Assembly: GCA_039619475.1 (NCBI GenBank) | Contig: CM077115.1 | Span: 27,913,083-27,977,082, forward strand | Reading direction: 5' to 3' | From: Icerya purchasi | Lineage: Eukaryota > Arthropoda > Insecta > Hemiptera > Monophlebidae | DNA: 64,000 nucleotides | Shown here: positions 30,579-40,519 of the stretch, one piece after another | Layout of the letters: each line of letters opens with the position of its first letter | Numbering within the stretch: position 1 is the stretch's first letter | Notes under the pieces: generated by a model | Seen by the model: the letters and a program-made list of their open reading frames with translations, nothing else | The model's database searches: none | Told to the model about the DNA's origin: nothing | Position numbers and translations under genes: made by a program

Positions 30579-31968
30579 GCAGTAATTGGCATTGATGGAA
30601 AAACCATGAAATTCCCTTATTTTCCAAAAACGAATGAAGCTGTTTATTTGTGGTTTTACTCCCAGATAAGCCGAGGATCCTTACATCAGGACCTATCATC
30701 GAAGAGAAAGCTCGAATCTTTTCCAAGAATTTTCCAGAAGAAAGTGAGAATTTTACATCTAGTGAGGGTTGGTTGAGCAGATGGAAAGCTTTTTATGGAA
30801 TTCGACAGTTGAATGTTTGTGGCGAAAAGTTATCTGCTGACAAAATATCGGCGACATTGTTTTGCAATGAATTAGGAAATTTAATTTATAATGGTGGCTA
30901 TTCTCTGGATCAGATTTTTAATGCTGACGGGATGGGAGTGAATTATAAGATGCTACCTGATAAAACATTGGCATCGAAAGGTGAGAAGAAAGCTCCTGGA
31001 GCGAAAATGTTTACAGAACGTGTAATGACGTGTGGAAACGCATCCGGCTCTTTTTGCTTACCTCTAATGATAATTGGTAAATCTGCCAGACCTCGAGCGT
31101 TACAGCTTATGGATTTCGACTTATTACCAGTACTCTATAAAAATCAAAAGTCTGCATGGATGGATGTTCAACTTTTTGAGACTTGGTTTTTTCAACAATT
31201 TATACCACTCGTCAAGAAATTTTTGGAAGAGAGTAACCTTCCTCAAAATGCTGTTTTATTGATCGATAATGCGCCGTCACATCCCACAATTCACTCATTA
31301 GAAAGCCAAAGAATTACCGTTTTGTTTTTACCACCAAACACAACGAGTATTATTCAGCCAATAGACAAGGGAATAATTTTTTCGTTCAAAAGACATTATC
31401 GAACAAACCTTATTTAAGAAATTTTATTGAATTCCAATGAAAATGACGTTAATTTGACAAACTGTCTGAAAAAAATGAATATGGAAAATGTCGTTTTCTG
31501 GACGGCTGATACATGAAATGTAGTTACTGTATCTTGCCGTCGAAAAGTGTGGTGTCCTCTTCTGGATATCAGTTATACGAAGATGAACCGATCGAAAAAG
31601 ACCACCCAAAATTGGAGAAATTTTTGAAAAAAATACTCGGTTTTAGTGACGTTACTTCTGATGACATTGAAAATTAGGTCACTGAAGATGAGCCAGAATT
31701 AATGACGAGTGACCAAGAAATTGTAGCATCCGTGTTATCTCAAGAGAACAGTTCATTGGAAGATCTTCAAGAAGAAAATGAGTTGAAAATTTCACCTGAT
31801 CAAGCGTATTTGGCTTTACAAACATCGTTGGACTTCATTGAAAGGCAGCCAGATGTAACAGCACATGAAATTTTAATTTTGCAGAAGTGGAGAGATATCG
31901 CCGTTCTTCAACGATTTTCATTGAAAAAACCAACCATTTTGACTGATTTTTTAAAGAAGAAGTAAGTT
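30579..31968 (+). pseudogene. Tigger/pogo transposase catalytic and C-terminal part
   Basis: The 255-codon frame 30650-31417 holds the end of the CENP-B domain (SEGWLSRWKAFYGIRQLN) and the DDE_1 domain: QIFNADGMGVNYKMLP (family NADETG; first D kept, E-T changed to G-M), VLLIDNAPSHP and PNTTSIIQPIDKGII with the last D. After 31417 the protein continues in other frames with stops; 31702-31968 is the acidic C-terminus ending FLKKK. A frameshift near 30650 separates it from the N-terminal part. It would catalyse cut-and-paste transposition if intact. Confidence 0.82.
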
Positions 31969-32145
31969 TTTGTCTCTTTATTGTTCATATAATTTTGTTT
32001 TTCTCTGAAGAATAAACGTTTTATAAGTAGTTCTCTATCAAGAGTACATTTTTTCTTTTAAAAAATATGACTTTGGTTTAACCAACTTTTTCTGGTACCC
32101 GAGTTTTCCTCGTCCCAATTAACTCAGTTAATCGGGAGGCTACTG

Positions 32146-32950
32146 TAATTCGAAGTTTACAAGTTAGCCATTTTCAAAGAGACATTAATGCTTTAAAAAC
32201 AGGAAAATGAATCCCTACAAGTAGTTCAATTGCAAAATTAAATCCTTTCTTAGATAAAAATGATGTCTTGCGAATGACTACTCGTCGCAATAATACGTTT
32301 TTATCGCATGACACGAAAAATCCCATAATTTTACAAACGCTAAATTGCACATCATAGAAATATTTGTATCATACTTTCACAAAACGTATTTTCACACTAC
32401 AAAATCGTTCTTTATAAACTTAATTCGCTCGAAATATATCGTCACTGGTGGTGCAGCCAACATTGTGAAGAAAATAATTCAAAGCTGTGTTATGTGTACG
32501 CAGTTTCATAGTACAACCTCTCAACAACTGATGGGATAGCTTACAGTGGCACGAGTTATACCCAGTCGTCCATTCACACATGTCAGTATGGATTTTGTTG
32601 GTCCATTTCCAGTAAAATGCATCAGTCACCGAGCAGTCAAATTTGGCAAACTCTATGTAACATTTTTCATTTGTTTTGTCCAGAAAATATCACATGATTC
32701 CGGTTAACGGCGGCCAAGTATTAACTTACGAAGAATATTCAACATTTTTCACTGAGATTGAAGGCATAATGAATTCTCAACGGTTATGCTATAAACCCAC
32801 ATCGTCAGATACTGACAGTGCGCTGACTCGTGCACATTTTTAAATTGGCGAACCAGTCTGCTCGACATCTATCACAGAACAAACAGCTGATAAATCGCTT
32901 AAGTTATCAGAACGGTTCAATCTTTTGAGAAATCAGTCCCAAAACTAAAT
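32146..32950 (+). pseudogene. BEL/Pao integrase fragment
   Basis: Readable pieces follow the Pao integrase order: LQVSHFQRDINALKTGK, then SIAKLNPFLDKNDVLRMTTRR and SHDTKNPIIL (zinc-binding region), CVMCTQFH with QQLMG, HVSMDFVGPFP-like catalytic start near 32580, and YEEYSTFFTEIEGIMNSQRL with LTRAHF and IGEPV at the C-terminal end. Frames shift repeatedly and much of the catalytic core between about 32640 and 32690 is missing. It abuts the endonuclease fragment at 32951. Confidence 0.78.
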
Positions 32951-33610
32951 TCCTTTCATTAACTTTGTTTTGACAGTCTTCATTCCACCAAGGGGTTGGA
33001 GACACTTCCATCCCTAGTAAAGTGAGGTATGGGGTACAGATATTTGTAGGACGTGGAATACCATGTTGTAAAAGGCTGTATACTGATTTATTGGGTATAG
33101 TATATTTTCAACCCTACTCACGCCTTCATCAACCAATACCTGGAACTTACTCCAATTTCATTTAGAGAATTTCCAACGAATTATATCATTATCAATGATC
33201 AACTCAAGAGAGCTATTAACTGAGCGAGGGGTATCTATCTCAATGTTGATAAGAATTGGAAGATGATCGCTTCCAAGAGAACAGGGGAGAACCTTCCATG
33301 AATAGTTAAGAAATGAGCTGGAAGAAACAAATGTAAGGTCAGCAGGGTTATTTCTACAACTAGGACTCCCCAGTTTAGTAGCTGAACCATTGTTGAGGAT
33401 ACACAGATAGAGTCAGTTAGGACTTCTGAAAGGACAAAACCTTTCCAGTTATTACAGTCACACCCACAAACTGTACTGAGGGCATTGAAATCTCCCCCAA
33501 ATACCACATGAGAATGATTAAGTACTTCTATTAACTGAAGCAAAACTGGCCCATTAATCTCATGGTTCAGTGAAGAATAATAGCAAAGGAAAGTAATTGG
33601 GAATTTAAGA
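32951..33610 (-). pseudogene. Non-LTR endonuclease fragment, internal piece only (element E)
   Basis: On the minus strand: LNHEINGPVLLQLIEVL, VVFGGDFNAL followed by a GCDCNNWKG motif, GSDHLPI-type residues near 33270, and a linker with PTPWWNEDC, the usual junction before the RT. Neither the endonuclease start nor any RT follows, so both element ends are missing and no tail or duplication is seen. The pattern suits an I/R1-like or Jockey-like element. It borders the end of Z. Confidence 0.72.
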
Positions 33611-34280
33611 AGACGTTCATTTATTTCGTTTTTTTTTTATTCACAATAATTTTTATAAAATTTTGAAAGTTATTGTGATTTATTTTTTATATAAGATTGT
33701 AATTATTCTTTTTTGAATTATTTTGTTTATTCATTTCTCCAATAAATTTTACAAAAAATTTATTTTTTAAATATGATTTCAATATTTTTATTACACATTA
33801 TGAAAATTTTTTATTTACTGCTTTATTTCCTAAATATTTCAAAGATTTCTCATACATTATATTATTTGCCATTTAATACAGTATACTGATCAATTCTTTA
33901 AAAAATTTGCAAAATTTTTTTTTACTATAGTTTCTTTTTCACTCCATTCATTTTATTTCATTTAGTACAAAATTAACTTTTTCTTAATAGATTTTACAGA
34001 CATATGTATCAGAGAATTTTGTGACAACAAGTACAGTATCAATTTTAATATATATATATTTGTATTATTAATTTCATTTGCAATATTGGATTGATTTTAT
34101 ACAATGAAGTGGATTTTTCTTTCAAAAATATAAGAATTAAAATATATTTACCCAAGATAGAAATTATTATTGAAAATTCTCTGGTTCTTATAATATATAA
34201 ATTCGGAGATTTATTTTTACATATTTAATTTCATACATCGATTAATTATTTGTCAATTTTACAATAATAATAGTGATAAT
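33611..34280. other. AT-rich segment without gene
   Basis: Long T- and A-rich stretches including TA microsatellite at about 34045-34060. No coding pattern on either strand. It may be the 5' flank into which element H inserted. Confidence 0.5.
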
Positions 34281-34349
34281 GGCATCCTGCCTAAATCTGG
34301 ATGCCGATTCAATTCATGTGTATGATATTTTTCACACACGAATATCGAT

Positions 34350-34485
34350 CAATTCGCGCAAGCGCTACTCGCACGGATTCAACTAGCGCGAGCGCTACTT
34401 GCATGAGAGCTACTCGCGCGAGTGCTACTTGTGCGAATGCTACTCGTACAAGTGCTTCTGGGCCGAGTACTTCTCGGAGAAGTGA
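34350..34485 (+). repeat. Short degenerate tandem repeat upstream of element H ORF1
   Basis: About seven imperfect units of roughly 15-18 bases built on GCTACTCGCGCGAGT/GCTACTTGTGCGAATG. The consensus is partly self-complementary (CTCGCGCGAG), so each unit could fold. The 93-codon frame across it is a translation of the repeat (Ser-Ala-Thr-Arg units), not a supported gene. It lies where a 5' UTR or promoter would be. Confidence 0.6.
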
Positions 34486-34559
34486 TATTAAATTGAAATT
34501 TATCGCGATATCTGGTGCAGAAACCCGTTTGCTTCAGTTAACAAATAACGCACAATGCC

Positions 34560-35640
34560 CGACGTTGGCGATGAACAGCTGACGAAGCGAGAAAATGACG
34601 AGTTATCCAATTTTCGTTGCGTACTGGAGGCCATAAAAAGGAAACTCTCAATAAGAAGAATATTTACAACGCCATCAAAACAGGCGTGAACGAACTGTTT
34701 GTCATCCTGGATGCAATAGAAGCAATCAGGAGAAAACTACAAGTTCTGCCGCCTACACAGAATGTAAACAAACGTCACGAAGGTAAGACGCCTGTGCCCG
34801 AAAAACTGCAAGTGTCAAAAAAATCGGAGGCCGAGAAAACGCAGGTCACAACTGACATCAAAATGGCACAGAAAAATCGTGAAGTAAAGAAAACTCGCGA
34901 AACAAGGTCGTAGGCTAACGATCGAAAGGTCAGAAGGAACCCACAGCCTGCCGCCATAATCGCAAAGCCTGCGGAAGGCCAAACCTTTGCAGAAGTAATC
35001 AAAGGAATTCGGTCAACGCTCACTCCTGAAGAAGCAGGTGATTCCGTGGAGGCTATAACTAAGACCAGAAACGGCTTGGCTTTGATTAAGCTGAAAAAAG
35101 GCTGCACGAGTAAGAGCGACTTCTGCCAGATACTCCAGAACTCATTGGAATCAAAGGCAAAGGTCTCAGAAATAAAGCGAAGAGCCACCATAATGGTCAA
35201 AGATCTCGATGTGGACGCCACAGCTGATGAAGTAATTGACGCAGTAATGTGCGAGACAAAATGCCTAAGGGCAGAAATTGCAGTAAACGTCACCGGCCCA
35301 AACAGCCGTGGACAAAAACTGGCCTTCATCTCCATGCAAGAAGAAAATGCACAGCAACTAGCAGATAATGGTCGCATAAAAGTATGGCTTGTAAATTGCC
35401 GCGTGGAGCTGCAATAAGTCGCGAGGTCCTGCTTTAAGTGTTTCCTCGTACTGTAAAGGAGAGGATCGAACCAATAACTGCTTAAAGTGCGGAGAGAAAG
35501 GACACCAAAAGAAAGCTTGTACCAATCCAGTGAAATGCATTATCTGCTCGACAATGAGACATAAAAACCTGGACCATATGCCAGGTTCAAAGAAGTGTTT
35601 AGAAAGCAGAAAAAATAACGTGAAATGAATGTAATCGAAT
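34560..35640 (+). pseudogene. Element H ORF1: R1-type Gag-like protein
   Basis: Pieces read LTKRENDELSNFRCVL, YNAIKTGVNELFVILDAIEAI (helical N-terminal segment), a Lys/Glu-rich linker, the conserved central domain (35046-35417: RNGLALIKLKKGCTS, TIMVKDLDVDATADEVIDAV, KLAFISMQEENA) and knuckles (CFKC, C-x2-C-GEKGHQKKA-C, C-x2-C-STMRHKNLDHM). Frameshifts lie near 34650, and stops at 34911 and 35415. The protein would package the element RNA. Confidence 0.75.
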
Positions 35641-36174
35641 GAAACCCCTCATGGTAGCAGAACGGCCGACTTCCTTCTAGTTCAGATTGTGCTCGAGCAC
35701 TCCACAGATCTGTTCATAATCAGCGAACAGTATCAAAGGAAAGAGAACGGCCGCTGGTACGAAGACGAAAGCCAGAGATCTGCAATATGGTTACCTCCCC
35801 TCAACACAGCGCATGTTGCAAAAAGTGGAAAAAGAGACGGTTTTGTTTGGATTCAGCTCGAAGGCGTCATATACACGAGCTGTTACTTGCCTCCGAATGA
35901 AGCTATAACTGAACTAGAGGCCAGATTAACTAACATAGAAGACTTTATCCAAGAAAATGGTACATTTCACATTGTGGCAGGTGATTTCAACACACATGCG
36001 AGCGAATGAGGCATGCCACGGCCAAATCGCAGAGGGAGAGAAGTACTAGATATGATCGCAAGAATGGATCTAGTAGTCATGAACTCAGGAAGCGTTCCCA
36101 CGTTTCGAAGAGCAAGATGCCGAGGCACTATTCCCGATATCACATTGGCCTCACAGAGTATGGCACGGAAGGTA
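35640..36174 (+). pseudogene. Element H ORF2, endonuclease part
   Basis: Frame pieces give DLFIISEQY, YTSCYLPPNEA, VAGDFNTHASE (catalytic D-F-N), then after TGA at 36007 RRGREVLDMIARMDL, TFRRARCRGTIPDITLAS. This is an R1-type endonuclease. It is cut by element I at 36175 and resumes at 40520 in the same frame when one duplication copy is counted. Confidence 0.78.
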
Positions 36175-36219
36175 CAGTGGCGGCGCGCCCACTAGGCAAA
36201 CTAGGCGGCCGCCTAGGGC

Positions 36220-37796
36220 GGCAAATTATTGGGGGCGGCAAATTATGGAGGGCGGCAAAAAATTTTTTTTTAAAATTTACAATTAATAATGAAAATATTT
36301 TTTTTCTTAAGTTTTAACCAAATAAAACGGATTTTTGTCGCTCATAGTTTTCAGGTAGTCGCTCGAAGTATGCTGGTAGGGGGTGCGGCCGTGTACTCTC
36401 TGAGTAGCCGCGTGACCTTAAGTGAAAGTTGCATGTCCCGACATGAATCGGTTTTGTTGCCATCCTTGCTCTGCTCATAACGACAGTTGTGTTGTGACAG
36501 GCGAAAAGATCAGTCAAGATTTTGCCTTTATAATGATACGGATTCGGTACTTTTGGCGCGCTCTTTTGTTCGACGTTCGAGCTAGAAACTATTCTTCGGT
36601 GATTTCACTAATTTTCGATCTCTCGAACGTCGATATATTTTACATCGCCGCTTTGTCTTGTCTTGATAGCTCATCTGGCCGCTACCTAAATCCCCGAAAT
36701 GGTCGGTGGCGTGATCACCGAGAGACGCGTTAGTGTCGGAGTGGTAGTGGTCGAGGGCTAAGACAGTGACTGGTGCCTGCGGCAAAAGCGCGCGTCCGTG
36801 CCACAGGCAGAGTAACGTTGAGCTGCACGAAGTTGTGAAATCCCGCCAAATCAGGCAGGGTAGTCGGTGCGGTGATCTATGCAGAAGTGTTCTAGAAAAC
36901 TGCTGCGTAGCCTTTTACCGCGGTGTGTGTGCTTCGATCAGAGTTACCGTTCTACCGGGTCGTTTGCGCAACGTTGATGTCGCCGTTCGTTTTTTCGTCG
37001 TGTGGCGTACGTGTAGAATAAGGCGGATTAGTATTCGATTCCGCGCGAGAATTTCAAAATTTTCATTAAAAGTCATGTGTCGCGACTGATACTTATATGC
37101 GTTTGTGAATTTTATTGTTCGGCTAATGTCAATAAATTGTGTTTCGTTTTAACTTATCAAAAATACACGCTTTACAACAGCGGGGTTTTTTCTTATAATT
37201 AGAACACGTGGGCAGACCGTGATTCTGCCCCTGCCCCCTTTATCTTCCGGATTTATATACACAGACATTTTCTTTCCTCGCAAATGCATACAATCTAGAA
37301 AAAGAAGTTCATTTCATCAATTTCGAGAGCAGAATTCATTTCATCAATTTCAAAAGCAGAATTCGTTTCATCAATTTCAAAAAAAGCGGAATTCATTTCA
37401 ATAATTTTGTCTACATAATTTAGTGAACACTCTTGTTTTCCAAGATTTAAAAGTTTGATTTCATACAGCCTTGTAACGGAAGTGGAAAAACTACATACAA
37501 ATACGAACTTGTTATAGGTAAGTGAAGAATACTAATACATAAAACTGTAGCGTATTTTCTGTCTGTTTGTTGCGATTTAACTCAAAAACTATTAACCCTC
37601 CGTTAGTAACGTGAAATTATAATAACACTCACAAATTTATTGAATTTGTTACAAACAATTGAAGTATATGTCACAATTATAAATTTTAATATGTGCTATA
37701 AAACATAAAATTAAACGCAAGCGTTTAAACTTACATATAATACCAATAAAGATTCTATTCTATTCTACATATAGTGCCTTAAATTTCAGGTAGAAA
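36220..37796 (+). other. 5' region of element I
   Basis: It contains repeated GGGGCGGCAAATTAT-like words (36222-36256), GC-rich sequence with CpGs at 36700-37090 and a 30-bp tandem repeat at 37304-37412. Short frames here have no domain signal. It presumably holds the transposase promoter and 5' UTR; no specific site can be named. Confidence 0.45.
37304..37412 (+). repeat. 30-bp tandem repeat, about 3.5 units
   Basis: Units of TTCATTTCATCAATTTCRAA plus AGCAGAA follow one another, the last with an added AAA and ending TTCAATAATTTTG. The repeat lies in the 5' region of element I, 385 bases before the transposase start. Confidence 0.8.
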
Positions 37797-40292
37797 TTGT
37801 TCGTTATAATGGCTGAAAGAAAAAAGCTATCTGGCTCCCAGGGCCGGAAAAGGAAAGCTGAGAAGGACAAGTTTATTTTAGAACAAAGAGGGTCATTTTT
37901 AAAGTATTTACACCACGAACAAATTAAACAACAAAACACACCGGATCAAGAAGAAGCGGGACCAAGATCCTCATCAGAAGCAGGTATTGAAGAAGAGTTA
38001 AACGTGTCTACGCTGGAAAATCAAAACAATTTAGAATCAGAATTAGCTCTTGATTTTAATGACCCAGCTACTTGGCCTGATAGATGCGATGACACACTTC
38101 GGATATCTCTTGTTCAACATGGTCCTTATCATCAGGAAAAGGATATTGATTTTCCACTCGATATCGGTCGTAGGAGGTTTTCGAAAAATTATTACAAAAG
38201 GCAACTAGCCAATGGTGAATCTGTATGTCGTACGTGGTTACTTTACTCAAAATCTAACGATTTGGTTTTCTGCTTTTGTTGTAAACTGTTCTTTAAATCA
38301 ACTTCACCACCAAGTTTATGTTCAAAAGGAACCAATGATTGGAAAAATATATCTACAATTCTAAGAAATCATGAAAAGAGCGATGGTCACATAACTTGCT
38401 TTCATGAATGGAAGGAACTTGAGCTAAGATTAAATCAAAATAAAACTATAGACGATGACAATTTACGTCTGATGAAACAAGAAGAAAAGTACTGGAAAGG
38501 TGTCTTGGAAAGAATAATTGCGCTTGTGCGAGTTTTAGGAGCTCAAAATCTGGCACTTCGAGGAAAGCATGAGGAACTCTTCACAGCCGGTAATGGAAAC
38601 TTCTTGAAATTTCTTGAATACTTGGCACTATTTGACCCTTTGATGCACGAACATCTTCGCAAAATTCAACGCAATGAGACAAAGGTACATTACTTAAGTA
38701 AAGATATTTAGAATGAAATGATCAAACTGTTAGGAAACGCTGTGCAGGCTAAAATTATTTCCCTAGTCCATGCTGCAAAGTATTACTCCATAATTCTTGA
38801 TTGCACTCCAGACGTCAGTCATACAGAACAAATGACTGTGATTGTAAGATTTGTGGCTATCACGGAAACTACAAGTGAAATTCGAGAGCACTTTTTAGGT
38901 TTCATACCCTTGAATGAGACAACTGGTGCTAGTTTGACTGAAGCAATTTCTGAAAAGTTGAAACAACTCGAACTTTGCATGGATGATTTACGCGGCCAAG
39001 GCTATGATAACGGAAGTAATATGAAAGGCAAACACTCCGGAGTACAAAAGAGAATCAAAGAAATTAACCCGAGAGCGTTTTATGTGCCTTGTAGCTCACA
39101 TTCATTGAATCTTGTTGTTAATGATGCAGCGCATTGTTGCTTGGAGACTACGAAGTTCTTTGCTTTGGTTCAAGAAATTTATGTATATTTTTCTGCTTCA
39201 ACGCAACGTTGGAATACTCTTAAAAAACATGTAACTAACTTGACGCTTAAGCCCCTTAGTGAAACCAGATGGGAAAGTCGAATAGATGCTCTGGTACCTC
39301 TTCGATATCAACTGGGTGATGTTCATAATGCTTTAATGGACATTTATGAAGATCGTTCCTTAAATGGGCCAACAGGTAATAACTCGCGAGTGCAAGCTTT
39401 AGGTCTGGCAAAAAACATTGGAAAGTACAATTTTGTTGTAAGTGTGGCTTTATGGCACAGTATACTCTTTGAAGTCAACATAACAAGTAAGCAGTTACAA
39501 TCGAAACAATTCGATTTAGCTGCTGCCAAGGATCAACTATGCAAAACTAAATTGTACTTACAGAAGTTACGTTGCGACGATGGCTTTCAGAGTATTCTAG
39601 TTGACGCCAGAGAAGTGGCAGAAGAGCTAAATATTCAACCAACATTTGAAACAGAAACTTTGCCAACTCGGTTGAAAAAGAAGAAAAAACAGTTTGATTA
39701 CGAAGCGGATGATGAACCTTTGGTTTCTCCTCAGGAACATTTTAAAGTTAATTTCCATTTTGCCATTCTCGATACTGCAATCTCTTCTCTGGATGAAAGA
39801 TTTCAACAACTAGAAGAGGTTACTTCTATATTCGGATTTCTCTACAACATATCCAATGTGAATGCCGCAACAAGAAAGTCTCTGATGGACGATTGCATGA
39901 ATTTAGAACATTTCCTCTCAAACAATGAGGCAAAAGATATTGAAGGCCACGAACTTTGCAATGAAGTTCAAGCCATTGCTAGTAGGGTACCGAAGAACGC
40001 AAATCCACAGGATGTCCTTAACTTCATCATAAGCAATGAACTTAAAGATTGTGCCCCAAATTTGTCCGTGGCTTTACGAATTTTGCTGACTCTGCCAGTG
40101 TCTGTCGCTAGTGGTGAGCGTAGTTTTTCAAAATTAAAATTAATTAAGACTTATATTCGATCTACCATGACGCAAGAAAGGCTTCAAGGACTGGCCACTC
40201 TATCAATTGAACAAGACTTGGCAAAAAACATCGACTTGAACGAATTAGTGACTTCTTTCACAAAGATGAAATTAAGAAAAATTAAATTGTAA
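37797..40292 (+). pseudogene. hAT transposase, ZMYM1/TTF-type, one nonsense codon
   Basis: One frame of 831 codons from ATG 37808/37797 to TAA 40290, broken only by TAG 38709-38711. Residues 140-205 are a TTF-type zinc finger (CFCCKLF...C...H...C), 220-420 DUF4371 with LDCTPDVSH (first catalytic Asp), RGQGYDNGSNMKG (second Asp), and ETRWESR; residues about 760-830 are the hAT dimerisation region with ASGERSFSKLK carrying the catalytic Glu. All three acidic residues are visible. Cut-and-paste transposase; the stop probably silences this copy. Confidence 0.9.
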
Positions 40293-40519
40293 AATGTAAA
40301 CCTTCTCTCTGTTATTTTTTCACTTTTAACTTTTCCCAATAATCTATGAAAACTTTTAGAATTAAAGTGCAAAAACAAACAAAAATGTGTAAGAAGTGGT
40401 TATTTCAGGCGGGTAAGGGGTTCAATTGAGGAAAATTGAAAAAACCTTGTTGGGGGGGGGGCGGCAAAAAAAATCTTGCCTAGGGCGGCAGAATGGCTTG
40501 CGCCGGCCCTGGGAAGGTA

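Larger units (their letters stand above)
24982..32145 (+). mobile_element. pogo/Tigger DNA transposon split by element F (element G)
   Basis: The right end finishes AATCGGGAGGCTACTG at 32145, whose reverse complement starts CAGTAGCCTCCCGATT; the left end at 24982 reads CCATAGCCTCC then GACTCCCGATTATCC. TA occurs just outside both ends (24980-24981, 32146-32147), as expected for the Tc1/mariner/pogo superfamily. Removing it rejoins BEL/Pao integrase-linker sequence. Own length is about 2.26 kb, typical of Tigger, with transposase in two parts around element F. Confidence 0.85.
10513..32950 (+). mobile_element. Degenerate BEL/Pao LTR retrotransposon host of two nests (element Z)
   Basis: Collinear pol pieces at 10525-10968 (protease), 12120-12330 (RT start), 12817-13162 (RT remnant to RNase H), 24598-24981 (post-RNase H linker) and 32146-32950 (integrase) follow the BEL/Pao order. 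The breaks coincide with independently recognisable insertions that have TSDs. Gag and both LTRs are not identified; the 5' half would lie left of the window, beyond element O. The RT catalytic core is deleted and the frames are full of stops. This is the oldest visible layer in the central 22 kb. Confidence 0.8.
36175..40511 (+). mobile_element. hAT DNA transposon (ZMYM1-like transposase) (element I)
   Basis: The 8-bp duplication GGAAGGTA at 36167-36174 and 40512-40519 flanks ends CAGTGGCGGCGCGCC and, reverse-complemented on the right, CAGGGCCGGCGCAAGCC. This is the usual CAGGG-CCGGCG hAT tip. The 4337-bp element holds one transposase gene with a single stop, a 1.6-kb 5' region and a G-run near 40450. 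Subterminal GGCGGCAAAAA words recur at both ends. Confidence 0.92.

Noticed and set aside
34301..34582. 93-codon frame with Ser-Ala-Thr-Arg repeats
   Set aside because: It is a translation of a short tandem repeat ahead of element H ORF1; the R1-type ORF1 follows in another frame.
36422..37089. Frames of 103 and 107 codons in GC-rich DNA upstream of the hAT gene
   Set aside because: No domain pattern and unremarkable composition; more likely the 5' region of element I.
37797..40292. Host zinc finger MYM-type or domesticated gene
   Set aside because: It lies inside terminal inverted ends with an 8-bp duplication and has a nonsense codon, so it is a transposase copy.
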